Shown here: piece by piece, positions 40,626 to 50,128 of the stretch
Numbering within the stretch: the stretch's first letter is position 1
Layout: each line of letters starts with the position of its first letter
Origin: Cyanobium sp. CACIAM 14
GTDB lineage: Bacteria; Cyanobacteriota; Cyanobacteriia; PCC-6307; Cyanobiaceae
Direction of reading: 5' to 3'
Length of the DNA: 64,000 nt
Assembly: GCA_000708525.1 (NCBI GenBank)
Contig: JMRP01000002.1
Coordinates: forward strand, 1-64,000
Notes under the pieces: generated by a model
Told to the model about the DNA's origin: nothing
Seen by the model: only the letters and a program-made list of their open reading frames with translations
Database searches by the model: none
Translations under genes and position numbers: made by a program

Positions 40626-41723
40626 ATGTATTCCATGGCTCCAGACTTTATTCCTACATTTTCCGCGGCAGCCGGGAGTTTGGCTGGATATGCTTTCCGC
40701 GAGTATAGAAATCGCATAACCCCTTTTCTTCAGATAATCAACGTTACTGGAGATAACTTCAGGAATTATGACTCTTGCAACGTTGACGTAAACGTCATCA
40801 ATAAGCTGAAGGCGGCAGATTTGGCTGAGCCGCTTTCAGAGAGATCGACTCTCAGGGAAGTCTATGGAGCGTGGGATAGCATGTCTGATATTTCTACAAA
40901 ATGGCCAGCATACAAAGATAAGGTTCAAGCATTTCTTGCTAATAATACAATAGATGAATCTCGCTTGCTGCTTTGGCAGCTATTCAAATATCAGCATTTT
41001 GATGACACTCTGACAAAACTTTTGACTGCTGGGAAGCTGAGCGTTCCTTCCGCTGATTCAACACTCCAACCCATACTTGACTCATTTTATGACGCCGATG
41101 GCGCTTGGATAGTCTTTCCAAATGGAAATGCGAGCTTAGGGACAAGCTTCAAGACCGATTCTCAGATTGTTCAAAAGAGGCTATCTCCATTTCTCGACCT
41201 CGTCATTCGACTTGAAATTCCGAAGATCAAGTCTGTCCTTGCAAGCTATGAGAAGATTCTTAGCGATAATTACTACATTGCAAACGAGGTTGGAGCCCCA
41301 CTGAAAGCAATTTTAGATTTAAGCTCAAGGTGGATGCTTGACTGCTATGTTGCCAATGTAGATTCCACGCCGTTAATAATAGAGCCAAATGCTTCTATTC
41401 TTGTTCGAGATCGAAGAACAATAAGTTATGTCCTTCGTGGAAGTCTGCTCACTGCTTCTTATGACGAGAGTGGTGATAGCTTACGGTATCACTCAACTTC
41501 GACTCCACTCATCATTAGATCTGGAGAGGATGCTAAATTTGCGATTGTGACCAACGAAACCCAAGGGGAGTTGGTTGATGGTTCAGCTGTACGCGAGTGC
41601 TTCAGTCGGGGACTTGCATTATGTCGGGTTAAAGTGTGTCTTCGGAAGGTTGGTCTTCTTCGTCGACAGGCATATCTTTCTCCATCTATCCCCTTTGCAG
41701 AGCCCAAATCCTCTCCGCAGTAG
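40626..41723 (+). CDS. Orphan protein with N-terminal membrane-like segment, unknown
   Basis: A 365-residue protein whose DNA is strikingly AT-rich compared with the flanking helicase and purB genes, with codons (AAT, TTT, TCT, AGA) unlike the neighbours. The N-terminus (FIPTFSAAAGSLAGYAFREY) is a weak membrane or signal-like helix followed by basic residues, a layout seen in membrane-tethered soluble proteins. The rest is mixed helix and strand with no motif I recognise; no nuclease, kinase or P-loop signature is visible. The final ~50 residues become cysteine- and arginine-rich, so the true end could be altered by a frameshift. Likely horizontally acquired. Confidence 0.7.
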   Translation: MYSMAPDFIPTFSAAAGSLAGYAFREYRNRITPFLQIINVTGDNFRNYDSCNVDVNVINKLKAADLAEPLSERSTLREVYGAWDSMSDISTKWPAYKDKVQAFLANNTIDESRLLLWQLFKYQHFDDTLTKLLTAGKLSVPSADSTLQPILDSFYDADGAWIVFPNGNASLGTSFKTDSQIVQKRLSPFLDLVIRLEIPKIKSVLASYEKILSDNYYIANEVGAPLKAILDLSSRWMLDCYVANVDSTPLIIEPNASILVRDRRTISYVLRGSLLTASYDESGDSLRYHSTSTPLIIRSGEDAKFAIVTNETQGELVDGSAVRECFSRGLALCRVKVCLRKVGLLRRQAYLSPSIPFAEPKSSPQ

Positions 41724-42913
41724 CAAACATGCGATTGTCATGACATTTAGATCGTGTTTAAGGGTTCTCCACTCAATCCATGAACGATGACGAATCTTTA
41801 ATCTGGTAAGCCTGTGATAGTGATAATCCAACATATTTAGATTGACCTTGCTCCCACATTGCGAATACTTGAAAGATGAACTGTGATGGCTTTGGAGTTA
41901 CTGGAAAATTTCTTAGTCCATTCCCCCTGCTACCACTGCATCCCTAAGCCAGCAGAGAAAATGAATGAGTCGCCTTTGTGGACAATACTGCCAATCCAGC
42001 GATTCGTGCACAACTATAAGGCACTTCTCCACCCCGTCAAGACCCCCTGTTCCAAGGAGTAGGTGGCCGATTCCGGGAATACCGGAACCAGCACCTGCGA
42101 CTGCTCTCCATGCCCTTCTCCACCGCCGATATCTCTATCCAGCTGCTGATGGAAGTGGCAAATGGCCTACAAGAGATCAAGAGCCCCGCATGACCGCCAT
42201 AGCCTTCGGTGCCGTCCACCCCCGAAGCGCGCTCCTGCAGCGTGCTGGGTACTGGGACAGATGCTGGAGGCTGTCGCGTGAGCGGGCTGGATTTTCCAGA
42301 GTCTCATAAGCACTTTGAAGCCCCGTATGACAACAATCAACCCAATTTAATCTATGAGTTGCGTAATGAGTAGTTTCGCGAAGCTTTATGGGATGGGGCA
42401 ACATCTGACCTTAATCCTAAGCCTGGCAATTCATTTCATATCGTAAATTAGCTTGATCGACTTAATTCAAGGCTCATTGTTGCCATCACAGGATATCGAA
42501 AAAGCTATACAAGATCTGGGTGGTGGTTTTTCGGGTGGGAGCCCTTTGGGAAATCTAGCTAACATCAAGATGCAGAAGACGGGAGCGAATAGTGCCGACT
42601 CCTCCAAAGTCATCACCCGCTTCTGATCTTGGCGTTGGCCGGTCCCAATCAGGGGTTTCCTGCACAGGGAAGGTTGGAACTGAGGCCACGTGTGATGAGT
42701 GCCTGCCCTGGCAAGGCGGTTCGATGTCGCTGTCGAAAAAGACCCAGAGGCTGTTTCGTTGCGAGTGTGCCAGCACCCTCTGGCGTTCATGCTCAGACGC
42801 GTCCTCTTGATGGGCCTGGATCAGCGGCCTGGCCAGGAGCGCCCGAAGCCGCAGCGTGACCGCCTCTGTCGGCGGATGCGCCCGACGCGGCTCATTGAGG
42901 GCCCTGCTCCGCC
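41724..42913. other. AT-rich, gene-poor accessory segment
   Basis: A 1190-nt stretch with no gene I can name. It contains a 58-codon open frame at 41886-42062 on the plus strand (MALELLENFLVHSPCYHCIP onward), a coding-like stretch directly after it in another frame (GRFREYRNQHLRLL to about 42192), and the stop-interrupted stretch listed at 42278-42562. Composition returns to normal near 42800, just downstream of purB. It looks like a decayed insertion. Confidence 0.5.
42278..42562 (+). pseudogene. Possible decayed gene with two in-frame stops
   Basis: Reading from a GTG at 42278, a protein-like sequence (GLDFPESHKHFEAPYDNNQP onward) meets TAG at 42371 and again at 42449, yet stays protein-like afterwards (REALWDGATSDLNPKPGNSF, then RLIVAITGYRKSYTRSGWWF) until TAA at 42560. 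Aromatic and charged residues are distributed as in real proteins. I do not recognise a family. It could be chance, since nothing independent confirms it. Confidence 0.3.
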
Positions 42914-44209
42914 TCAGATCCCCAGCCGCTCCCAGATCACTCCCAGGTTGGCCCGGTGCAGGTCGGTGGAGAAGCAGTCGGCCAGCTGCGCGGCGCTCAG
43001 GCGTGATGTCACCTCCGGATCGGCCGCCAGGTTGGCGCGGAAGTCGCCGCCGTCGCGGTTCCATGCCTCGTGGGCATGGCGCTGCACGATGCGGTAGGCC
43101 TCCTCGCGGCTCAGCCCCGATTCCACCAGGGCCAGCAGCACCCGCTGGCTGAACACCACGCCGCCGTAGACATTCATATTGCGGGCCATGTTCTCGGGGT
43201 ACACGCCCAGCCCCTTCACCACCTCGGTCATCTCCCGCAGCATGAAGTGCAGGGTCACCGAGCAGTCGGGCAGCATCATCCGCTCCACCGAACTGTGGCT
43301 GATGTCCCGTTCGTGCCAGAGGGCGCAGTTCTCCAGGGCGGCCACGGTATAGCTCCGCAGCACCCGGGCCAGACCGCTGATGCGCTCGCTGCGGATCGGG
43401 TTGCGCTTGTGGGGCATGGCGGAACTGCCCTTCTGGCCCTTGGCGAAGTTCTCCTCCACCTCCAGCACGTCGGTGCGCTGCAGGTTGCGGATCTCGGTGG
43501 AGAACCGCTCCAGGGAGGCGCCGATCAGCGCAAGAGTCTGCACGTATTCGGCATGCCGGTCGCGGGAGATCACCTGGGTGCTGGCGGTGTCGACCGCCAG
43601 GCCCAGCAGCCGGCAGGTGATCGCCTCCACCTCGGGGTCGGTGTTGGCGTAGGTGCCCATGGCGCCGCTCACCTGCCCCACGGCCACCACCTCGGCGAGA
43701 CGCTCCAGCCGCTGGCGGTTGCGCTCCGTTTCGGCCAGCCAGCCGGCCACCTTGAAGCCGAAGGTGATCGGTTCGCCGTGGATGGCGTGGGAGCGGCCGA
43801 TCATCACCGTGTCGCGGTGGCTGCGGGCCAACTCCCGCAGGGCGCCGGCGAGGGCATCGACTTCCTTCCGCAGCACCTCCACCGAAGCCTTCAGCTGCAG
43901 GGCCAGTCCCGTGTCGAGCACGTCGGAGCTGGTCATGCCCACGTGGATGTAGCGCCCCGCATCGCCCACGTGCTCGTTCACATTGGTGAGGAAGGCGATC
44001 ACGTCGTGTCGCACCTCCGCCTCGATCTCCAGGATCCGGCTCACCTCGAAGGCGGCCTTCTCGCGGATGGTGGCCATGGCCTCGGCCGGCACCCGGCCCA
44101 GTTCGGCGTTGGCCTGGCAGGCGGCGATCTCCACCTCCAGCCAGCTGCGGAACTTGGCTTCCTCGCTCCAGAGGTCGCCCATCTCCGGGAGGGTGTAACG
44201 CTCGATCAA
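42914..44209 (-). CDS. purB: Adenylosuccinate lyase
   Basis: A 431-residue enzyme acting twice in purine synthesis: it splits SAICAR to AICAR and adenylosuccinate to AMP, releasing fumarate. The start is a TTG giving the family's usual IERYTLPEMGDLWSEEAKF; no ATG or GTG fits. Motifs are HVGMTSSDVLDTGLALQLK, IGRSHAIHGEPITFGFKVAG and the superfamily signature KGSSAMPHKRNPIRSERISG. It borders the AT-rich accessory segment but is itself of normal composition. Confidence 0.97.
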   Translation of the reverse strand: MIERYTLPEMGDLWSEEAKFRSWLEVEIAACQANAELGRVPAEAMATIREKAAFEVSRILEIEAEVRHDVIAFLTNVNEHVGDAGRYIHVGMTSSDVLDTGLALQLKASVEVLRKEVDALAGALRELARSHRDTVMIGRSHAIHGEPITFGFKVAGWLAETERNRQRLERLAEVVAVGQVSGAMGTYANTDPEVEAITCRLLGLAVDTASTQVISRDRHAEYVQTLALIGASLERFSTEIRNLQRTDVLEVEENFAKGQKGSSAMPHKRNPIRSERISGLARVLRSYTVAALENCALWHERDISHSSVERMMLPDCSVTLHFMLREMTEVVKGLGVYPENMARNMNVYGGVVFSQRVLLALVESGLSREEAYRIVQRHAHEAWNRDGGDFRANLAADPEVTSRLSAAQLADCFSTDLHRANLGVIWERLGI

Positions 44210-44271
44210 GGCCGGGCCGGTGCCAGAGGACGTCCCAACCTATCGGCCGATCCTGCCCCGCCTGACGGGGC

Positions 44272-44466
44272 TCAGGCCGCGGCGGTGAGGCGGCGGTGGG
44301 GAAGCTCGAGCTGGACCATGGTTCCCCAGGCCTGCTGGCGCACCCAGCAGCGGCCACCGTGGCAGCGGATCAGCTGGAACGGCGGCAGATCCTCCGGATG
44401 GTCGCGCAGCCTCACGAAGCTTCCCGGGTGGAGCATCTCCACCACGTTGGATCCGGGGCCAGCCAT
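44272..44466 (-). CDS. Small conserved-looking protein, unknown
   Basis: A 64-residue protein: MAGPGSNVVEMLHPGSFVRL at the start, then DLPPFQLIRCHGGRCWVRQQ and a short tail. The pattern (VxPGSxVRLxD and a CxxxxC pair) looks like a compact beta fold, as in small cyanobacterial proteins often annotated hypothetical. It lies 62 nt upstream of purB on the same strand and could be co-transcribed with it. No function can be assigned. Confidence 0.65.
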   Translation of the reverse strand: MAGPGSNVVEMLHPGSFVRLRDHPEDLPPFQLIRCHGGRCWVRQQAWGTMVQLELPHRRLTAAA

Positions 44467-44617
44467 GGGAGGAGACGCGGGGCGGGAGGAGCATCCTCAG
44501 ACGGCCGGCCCGGGAAGCGACCGCTCGTCGTTTTTTGTTCCGCAGTGGGTCTTGATTCGATGACAGCATGCCGTGGTACGGGTGGTCCCATGACCGCGAC
44601 CATGACCGCGAGGACGG

Positions 44618-45447
44618 ATGGCCCCTAAGCAGCGCCTCGACCGGCGACTGGTGGACCTGGGCCTGGTCGCCAGCCGCCAGCAGGCCCAGCAGCTGATCCG
44701 GGCCGGCCGGGTGCGCGGCGGCGGCGAGGTTCTCGACAAGCCCGGCACCGAAGTGGCCGAGAGCCTGCCACTGGAGGTGGAGCAACCGCCCCGGTTCGTG
44801 TCCCGGGGGGGGAGAAGCTGGTGGCCGCCCTGGAGCAGCTGCCGATCCGTGTCGCGGGCCGGGTGTGCCTCGACGGCGGCATCTCCACAGGTGGTTTCAC
44901 CGATTGCCTGCTGCAGCACGGTGCCGCCCGCGTCTATGGCATCGACGTGGGGTACGGCCAGACCGCCTGGAGCCTGCGCACCGATGAACGGGTGGTGCTC
45001 AGGGAGCGCACCAACCTGCGCCACCTCACCCCCGAGGCGCTCTACGGCCCAGGAGATCCCTGGCCCGACCTGGCCGTCGCCGATGTCTCCTTCATCTCCC
45101 TCACCCAGGTGCTGCCGCCCCTGAAGGCCCTGCTCACGGAAGCGGCGGAAGCGGTGCTGCTGGTGAAGCCCCAGTTCGAGGTGGGGCGCCAACGGGTGGG
45201 CAAGGGGGGGGTGGTGCGCGACCCTGCCGCCCACGCCGATGCCATCGCCCACGTGATGGAAGCCGCCTGGGCCATCGGCTGGTCTCCTGCGGGCCTGCTG
45301 GCCTCACCCCTCACCGGACCGGCGGGCAACCATGAATATCTGCTCTGGCTGGCGCCCCCGGCCAAGCCTGCCGCTGCCGTGGTGCCGGCGGGCGACTGGC
45401 CGGGCCGCATCGCGGCGCTGGTGGCCGCCACCCTGGCCCGGAGCTGA
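44618..45447 (+). pseudogene. tlyA: TlyA-family rRNA methyltransferase, frame broken by one missing base
   Basis: The first ~68 codons hold an S4 RNA-binding domain (RLDRRLVDLGLVASRQQAQQ, then LIRAGRVRGGGEVLDKPGTE) ending RFVSRGG. The frame then shifts; the next frame continues with LVAALEQLPIRVAGRVCLDG, GGISTGGFTDCLLQHGA, YGIDVGYGQTAW and VADVSFISLTQVLPPL, the FtsJ-like methyltransferase part. Adding one G to the run of eight at 44815-44822 restores SRGGEKLVAALE and a protein of 276 residues. TlyA methylates ribose 2'-O in 16S and 23S rRNA. Sequencing error is quite possible. Confidence 0.88.
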
Positions 45448-45485
45448 GGGCGGCCAGCTGGGAGGCGGGGGGCGGACCGGGCAGC

Positions 45486-45893
<408 letters not shown>

Positions 45894-45920
45894 TTAGCGC
45901 CGAGCTCTGCCGGGGTCGTC

Positions 45921-45934
45921 GTAACGGTTGCTAC
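45921..45934 (-). promoter_or_regulatory. Probable NtcA-binding site upstream of glnB
   Basis: GTAACGGTTGCTAC is a perfect match to the NtcA consensus GTAN8TAC. Read towards glnB (minus strand), a TAATGG sequence follows the box by about 24 nt, near the usual distance of NtcA boxes from a -10 element in NtcA-activated promoters. glnB is a known NtcA target in cyanobacteria. The site is between divergent glnB and queF, so a role for queF is formally possible but less likely. Confidence 0.65.
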
Positions 45935-46013
45935 GCCGGCCTTGGGCTCCTGACCGGCGCTCGGCCTGACGCCTCCTGTACGGTCGGACTTCGCTTCGCT
46001 TCACCCACCGACC

Positions 46014-46424
46014 ATGGCCTCCGGTGTCGCCGACCAGACCGTCACCCCCCTCTACGGCCAGCGGGCCATCGCCGAGGCCCAGCTGATCTGCTTCACCAAC
46101 CCGCGGCAGGGACGGGCCTACGAGGTCTCGATCGAACTGCCGGAGTTCACCTGCACCTGCCCCTTCTCCGGCTATCCCGATTTCGCGGTGCTGCGGCTGC
46201 TCTATCAGCCCGGCCCCCGGGTGCTGGAACTCAAGGCCCTCAAGCTCTACGTCAACGGCTACCGGGACCGGGCCATCTCCCACGAGGAGGCGGCCAACCG
46301 GATCCTCGATGACCTGGTGAGCGCCTGCGATCCGGTGTGGATGCAGTTGGAGGCCGATTTCAACCCCCGCGGCAACGTGCACACGGTGGTGCGGGTGAGC
46401 CACGGCAGCCGCCAGCCCTGCTGA
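46014..46424 (+). CDS. queF: NADPH-dependent 7-cyano-7-deazaguanine reductase QueF
   Basis: A 136-residue enzyme of the short (YkvM-like) QueF type that reduces preQ0 to preQ1 for queuosine. The catalytic Cys49 and Asp56 lie in FTCTCPFSGYPDFA; LELKALKLYVNGYRDRAISH is the QueF substrate/NADPH region. HEEAANRILDDLV completes the T-fold. No other queuosine gene is nearby. I see no preQ1 riboswitch pattern in the 189-nt gap shared with glnB. Confidence 0.95.
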   Translation: MASGVADQTVTPLYGQRAIAEAQLICFTNPRQGRAYEVSIELPEFTCTCPFSGYPDFAVLRLLYQPGPRVLELKALKLYVNGYRDRAISHEEAANRILDDLVSACDPVWMQLEADFNPRGNVHTVVRVSHGSRQPC

Positions 46425-46428
46425 GCCC

Positions 46429-47760
46429 TCAGGCCTCCAGCCGCTGCAGCAGGGCCGGCAGTTCGCCGGCGAAGGCGGTGAGGTTGCGGTTGCACAGCCC
46501 CGCCACATGCAGGCGCCCGGCAGGGCCATCGGCGATGGCCCAGAGCTGGCGGGTGGCCACCAGGCTGAGCCCTCCGCCGAGCAGGGCGACGGCGAAGCCG
46601 GCGTAGACCAGAGGCACCCCGGGGTCGCGCTTCAGCAGGATGCCGCTGGCGGGCAGCACACTCTCCACCCGGATCGGCAACCCCTTCACCTCCCGTGCCT
46701 CGCCGCCCGGCACCAGCTGGGCCAGCGCCACCCCGTCGGGGCCGAACACCTGCACAGGCCCCTGCTCGCTGCTGAGGCTCAGCAGCACGGGATCGGAGCC
46801 GTCCGGACGGGTGGGCAGCACCAGGCCCCAGATCTGATCGCCCAGCTGGGGGAAGCTCTGCAGCGGCAGCTCCAACACCGGACTGCGGCCCAGCTGCAGG
46901 CGGATCGCCGCCAGGGACCAGTCGGCCTGGTAAAGCGTCATGCCCCGGTAGCGGAGGGGATGGTTGACGCTGATGGCCGCGCGGGGGGCGTCCGCTGCCG
47001 GAGGCCCCCCGCCGTCGGCGGGGGGATGGATCAGCCGCAGGCTGGAGGAGAACTGCTCGGGACGGCCGGCCGGGTCCCTCTGGATGTGGAAGTCATCGAG
47101 GGCCAGGGTGAGCTGGGTACGGCCGCGGCTGTCCAGCAGCTCCAGCTCCCGTCCGGGGGCCAGGAAGCGCTCGACGCGCTGTCCACCCAGGGCGCCCCAG
47201 GCCGCCCCCACCATCAGCACGACCAGGCCGGCGTGCACCAGCAGCGGACCTACCCGACCGGGCAGCCCCCGCCGGGCCGCCAGCCGGCCGTCCTTGCGCC
47301 GGATCTGCCAGCCCCTGCCCCGCAGTTCGGCCTCCAGCCGCTCCAGGCCGGCGTCGGGGCGGTCGGTGATCAGGGTCTCCGCCACGCTCAGCTTGCTGAG
47401 CTGGCGCGGGGTGCGGTAGTCGATCCAGCGCAGGGAGGCCTGCAGGGCGGGCCACTGGCGCCGCCAGCTGCACAGGATCAGGGACAGGCCCAGCCAGGCG
47501 AGCAGCCCGAGGAACCAGCCGCTGGAATAGATGTGGTCGAGTTGCAGCCGCAGCACCCCTTCCGCCTGCAGCAGCCCCAGCCAGGGCTGGGGGTCGTAGA
47601 GCTTGTGATAGAAGTCGGCGTCCTCCTTCTGAGGGACGGCCGTGCCGATGGCGCTCGCGACGGCGATCAGCAGCAGCAGGCCAATGGCCAGGCGCAGGTC
47701 CGAGATCCAGCCGGCCAGGCGTTGCAGGGGGCGCCAGGCCCCGGCACCGGCGGCGCTCAT
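46429..47760 (-). CDS. ccs1: Cytochrome c biogenesis protein Ccs1/ResB
   Basis: A 443-residue membrane protein. [20 protein letters not shown] is the first helix with the ResB pattern; [19 protein letters not shown] and [19 protein letters not shown] follow. A large lumenal domain lies at about 200-370 ([20 protein letters not shown]), and a last helix sits near residue 395. Ccs1 with CcsA delivers and attaches haem to c-type cytochromes in the thylakoid lumen. Its start overlaps the ccdA stop as ATGA, forming a maturation pair. ccsA is not in the window. Confidence 0.93.
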   Translation of the reverse strand: MSAAGAGAWRPLQRLAGWISDLRLAIGLLLLIAVASAIGTAVPQKEDADFYHKLYDPQPWLGLLQAEGVLRLQLDHIYSSGWFLGLLAWLGLSLILCSWRRQWPALQASLRWIDYRTPRQLSKLSVAETLITDRPDAGLERLEAELRGRGWQIRRKDGRLAARRGLPGRVGPLLVHAGLVVLMVGAAWGALGGQRVERFLAPGRELELLDSRGRTQLTLALDDFHIQRDPAGRPEQFSSSLRLIHPPADGGGPPAADAPRAAISVNHPLRYRGMTLYQADWSLAAIRLQLGRSPVLELPLQSFPQLGDQIWGLVLPTRPDGSDPVLLSLSSEQGPVQVFGPDGVALAQLVPGGEAREVKGLPIRVESVLPASGILLKRDPGVPLVYAGFAVALLGGGLSLVATRQLWAIADGPAGRLHVAGLCNRNLTAFAGELPALLQRLEA

Positions 47761-48485
47761 GGCAGCACCGACAGCAGCGTCAGTCCGCCGCTGGCGAGCA
47801 GCACCACCCCGCTGATGGGCGGCACCCAGCGGCCCAGCTGGCGCAGCTGCAGCAGCCGGGGCAGGGAAGCGGCCACCGTGCCGGCCAGCAGCAACGGCAT
47901 CACCTGCCCGGCCCCGAAGCTGGTGAGCAGCACCATGCCCACCAGTGGCTGGCCGCTCTGGGCCATCCAGGCCAGCAGCACGGCGAGCACGGGGGTGGTG
48001 CAGGGGGTGGCGGCCAGGCCGAAGGCCAGTCCCGCCGCCAGCGGGGCCAGCGGAGCGGGCACCCGCTGCCGCCAGCGCTCCGGGTCCGGGCCCGCCGGCA
48101 ACGGCACCCGCAGGAGCCCCAGCAGGTTGAGGCCCATCACCACCGCCACCACCGCCACCACCAGCGGCAGTTGGTTGGGCAGGCGGCCGTAGAGACGCCC
48201 CATCAGGCCACTGGCCAGGCCGAGCAGCACCAGGGCCGCCACGATCCCGCCGGCAAAGCTGACGCTGCGCTGCCAGGGCGGGCGTCCCTGCCCCTCAGCA
48301 CCGAAGCCGGCCAGATAGGCCAGGGTGACGGGCAGCAGGGAGAGGGAGCAGGGGCCGAGGCTGGTGAGCAGCCCGCCGCCGAACACCACCGCCAACGTCA
48401 CGGGGCCGGGGTGGGACAGGGAGCCCTGGAGCAGCTGCTCGCTGCTGCGGGCCCACTCGGCGAACGGCAGCCCGGGACTGAGCAT
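47757..48485 (-). CDS. ccdA: Thiol-disulfide transporter CcdA
   Basis: A 242-residue protein with six membrane helices. The two conserved cysteines sit in [19 protein letters not shown] and [19 protein letters not shown], the CcdA/DsbD hallmark. CcdA carries reducing power across the membrane to keep apocytochrome cysteines reduced before haem attachment. It is followed by ccs1 with a 4-base overlap, which supports a joint role in cytochrome c (f, c6, c550) maturation. Confidence 0.94.
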   Translation of the reverse strand: MLSPGLPFAEWARSSEQLLQGSLSHPGPVTLAVVFGGGLLTSLGPCSLSLLPVTLAYLAGFGAEGQGRPPWQRSVSFAGGIVAALVLLGLASGLMGRLYGRLPNQLPLVVAVVAVVMGLNLLGLLRVPLPAGPDPERWRQRVPAPLAPLAAGLAFGLAATPCTTPVLAVLLAWMAQSGQPLVGMVLLTSFGAGQVMPLLLAGTVAASLPRLLQLRQLGRWVPPISGVVLLASGGLTLLSVLP

Positions 48486-48510
48486 GACCGGTGGAGAATG
48501 CCGGGAGGGC

Positions 48511-49788
48511 TCAGCCTATCGGGGCGGGCCGGGCGGGCCGCCGGCGCGGCCGACCCGACTCCAGGCCCGTGGACTCCAGCGAGCAGCGCAGCAGCAGCCC
48601 CACCACGAACAGGCTGCTCAGCAGGGAGTTGCCCCCGTAGCTGATCAGGGGGAGGGGCAGGCCGGTGGTGGGCATGGAGCCGCTCGCCACGGCGATGTTG
48701 AGGATCGACTGTCCCACCAGCAGGGTGGTGCAGCCGATGGCCACCAGCCGGTGCTGGTTGCTCCGGCACCCCAGGGCCGCCCGCAGGCCGACGAAACCGA
48801 AGATCGCCAGGAACAGGAGAAGCATGAGCGAGCCGACGAAGCCGAACTCCTCGGCGAAGACCGCGAAGATGAAGTCGGTGGTCTGGATGGGCAGGTACTG
48901 CAGCTTCTGGGTGGAGAGCCCGAAGCCGGCCCCGAGCGGGCCACCCGAACCGATGGCCAGCAGGCTCTGCACCAGCTGGTAGCCGTCTCCCTGGGCGACC
49001 CGCCAGGGATCCAGGAACGAAGTGACCCGGTCGAGCTGGTAGGGGTTGATCAGGATGCTGGCCGTGCCCAGCAGGCCGCCGCTGATCGCTGCACCGACCA
49101 GCAGCATCAGGGGCACTCCGCCCGCCAGGGCCATCAGCCAGAGCAGCAGGCCCATGAGCGCCGCCGTGCTGAGGTTGGGCTGCTTGAGGATCAGCAGGAT
49201 CACCACCGCGAAGATGGCCAGCCAGAGCAGCTTCTGGTCGAGGGCGATGCGTCGCCAGTGGGAGAAGATCACCGCGCCCTGCAGCACCAGGAACGGCTTC
49301 ACCAGTTCCGATGGCTGCAGCTGGATGGGGCCGAGCACCAGCCAGCGGCTGGCCCCGTTCACGGTGCTGCCCACCACCAGCGTGGCGGCCACCAGCAGGG
49401 CGCCCACCAGCAGCGACGGTCCGGCCAGGTGGAGCCAGCGCCGCATGCTGGTGCGCAGGGCCAGCCAGAGCAGGCCCCAGCTGGCCACCAGCCAGATGGC
49501 CTGGCGTTTGAGGTAATAGGCCCCGTCCCCCATCTCCCGCTCCGCCACCCACCAGCTGGCGGAGGTGAGCACCAGCAGACCCACCAGGCTCCAGAGGGCC
49601 GCCAGACCCAGCAGCAGGCGGGCTTCGGCGGGCCACTGCTGCCACGCCAGCGGGATCAGGCCGGCCGACGGACGACCTTTGGAGGGGCGGGACGGTGTGG
49701 AAGGCAAGGCCGCGCGGGCAGGGGGCGGGAGGAGCCCATTCAGCCGTGACCGGGGTGGGTTTGTCGAGTCGCGGCGGAGAATCGCCAC
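48511..49788 (-). CDS. ftsW: Cell division protein FtsW (SEDS family)
   Basis: A 425-residue polytopic protein with about ten helices. FtsW/RodA motifs are present: QAIWLVASWGLLWLALRTSM, GASRWLVLGPIQLQPSELVK, DFIFAVFAEEFGFVGSLMLL and GLPLPLISYGGNSLLSSLFV. SEDS proteins polymerise lipid II into peptidoglycan; FtsW works at the septum and RodA in the side wall. Annotating FtsW over RodA rests on general similarity and is not certain. Its N-terminus has ~40 basic residues before the first helix. Confidence 0.9.
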   Translation of the reverse strand: MAILRRDSTNPPRSRLNGLLPPPARAALPSTPSRPSKGRPSAGLIPLAWQQWPAEARLLLGLAALWSLVGLLVLTSASWWVAEREMGDGAYYLKRQAIWLVASWGLLWLALRTSMRRWLHLAGPSLLVGALLVAATLVVGSTVNGASRWLVLGPIQLQPSELVKPFLVLQGAVIFSHWRRIALDQKLLWLAIFAVVILLILKQPNLSTAALMGLLLWLMALAGGVPLMLLVGAAISGGLLGTASILINPYQLDRVTSFLDPWRVAQGDGYQLVQSLLAIGSGGPLGAGFGLSTQKLQYLPIQTTDFIFAVFAEEFGFVGSLMLLLFLAIFGFVGLRAALGCRSNQHRLVAIGCTTLLVGQSILNIAVASGSMPTTGLPLPLISYGGNSLLSSLFVVGLLLRCSLESTGLESGRPRRRPARPAPIG

Positions 49789-49828
49789 CCGATCGATGTC
49801 GATGCCGCCGGAACGGGCGAGGAACCAT

Positions 49829-49856
49829 GAAAAAGCCCGACCTGGGGCCGGGCTTC
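49829..49856 (-). terminator. Intrinsic terminator after apcC
   Basis: On the minus strand, AAGCCCG and CGGGCTT form a stem around an 8-9 nt loop, followed by a run of T. It lies 26 bases beyond the apcC stop and probably ends the apcA-apcB-apcC transcript. Confidence 0.8.
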
Positions 49857-49881
49857 AGAGACCGCCTTGAATGGCGCTGCG

Positions 49882-50082
49882 TCAGTTGCCGCAGTTCTGC
49901 TGGCGACGACCTGTGGCCAGTTCCACCTTCAGGATCCTGCCGCCCTGCTTCATGATCCGCTGCTGCTCGGCGAACCAGCTGTGGTAAGGCACCCACTTGG
50001 TGAAGTAGGTGTTCTGCAACTCCCTCTGGGTGCGCACCTTTTCGGGGCATGGGATGCAGGCAGTGATCTTGAACAGGCGCAT
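49882..50082 (-). CDS. apcC: Allophycocyanin-associated core linker LC7.8
   Basis: A 66-residue linker starting MRLFKITACIPCPEKVRTQR. It caps the allophycocyanin cylinder and tunes its energy transfer; TYFTKWVPYHSWFAEQQRI and the basic tail ATGRRQQNCGN are typical. Upstream in-frame sequence to 50187 is not part of the family. It follows apcB by 46 nt and is followed by a strong terminator. Confidence 0.97.
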   Translation of the reverse strand: MRLFKITACIPCPEKVRTQRELQNTYFTKWVPYHSWFAEQQRIMKQGGRILKVELATGRRQQNCGN

Positions 50083-50128
50083 GGAGTGATCCTCGGAAGA
50101 CGTGCCGTGGTGGGGGCGTTGCTGGGGA

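Noticed and set aside
42467-42790. A 107-codon minus-strand frame in the accessory segment
   Set aside because: It opposes a more protein-like plus-strand stretch and has no recognisable features.
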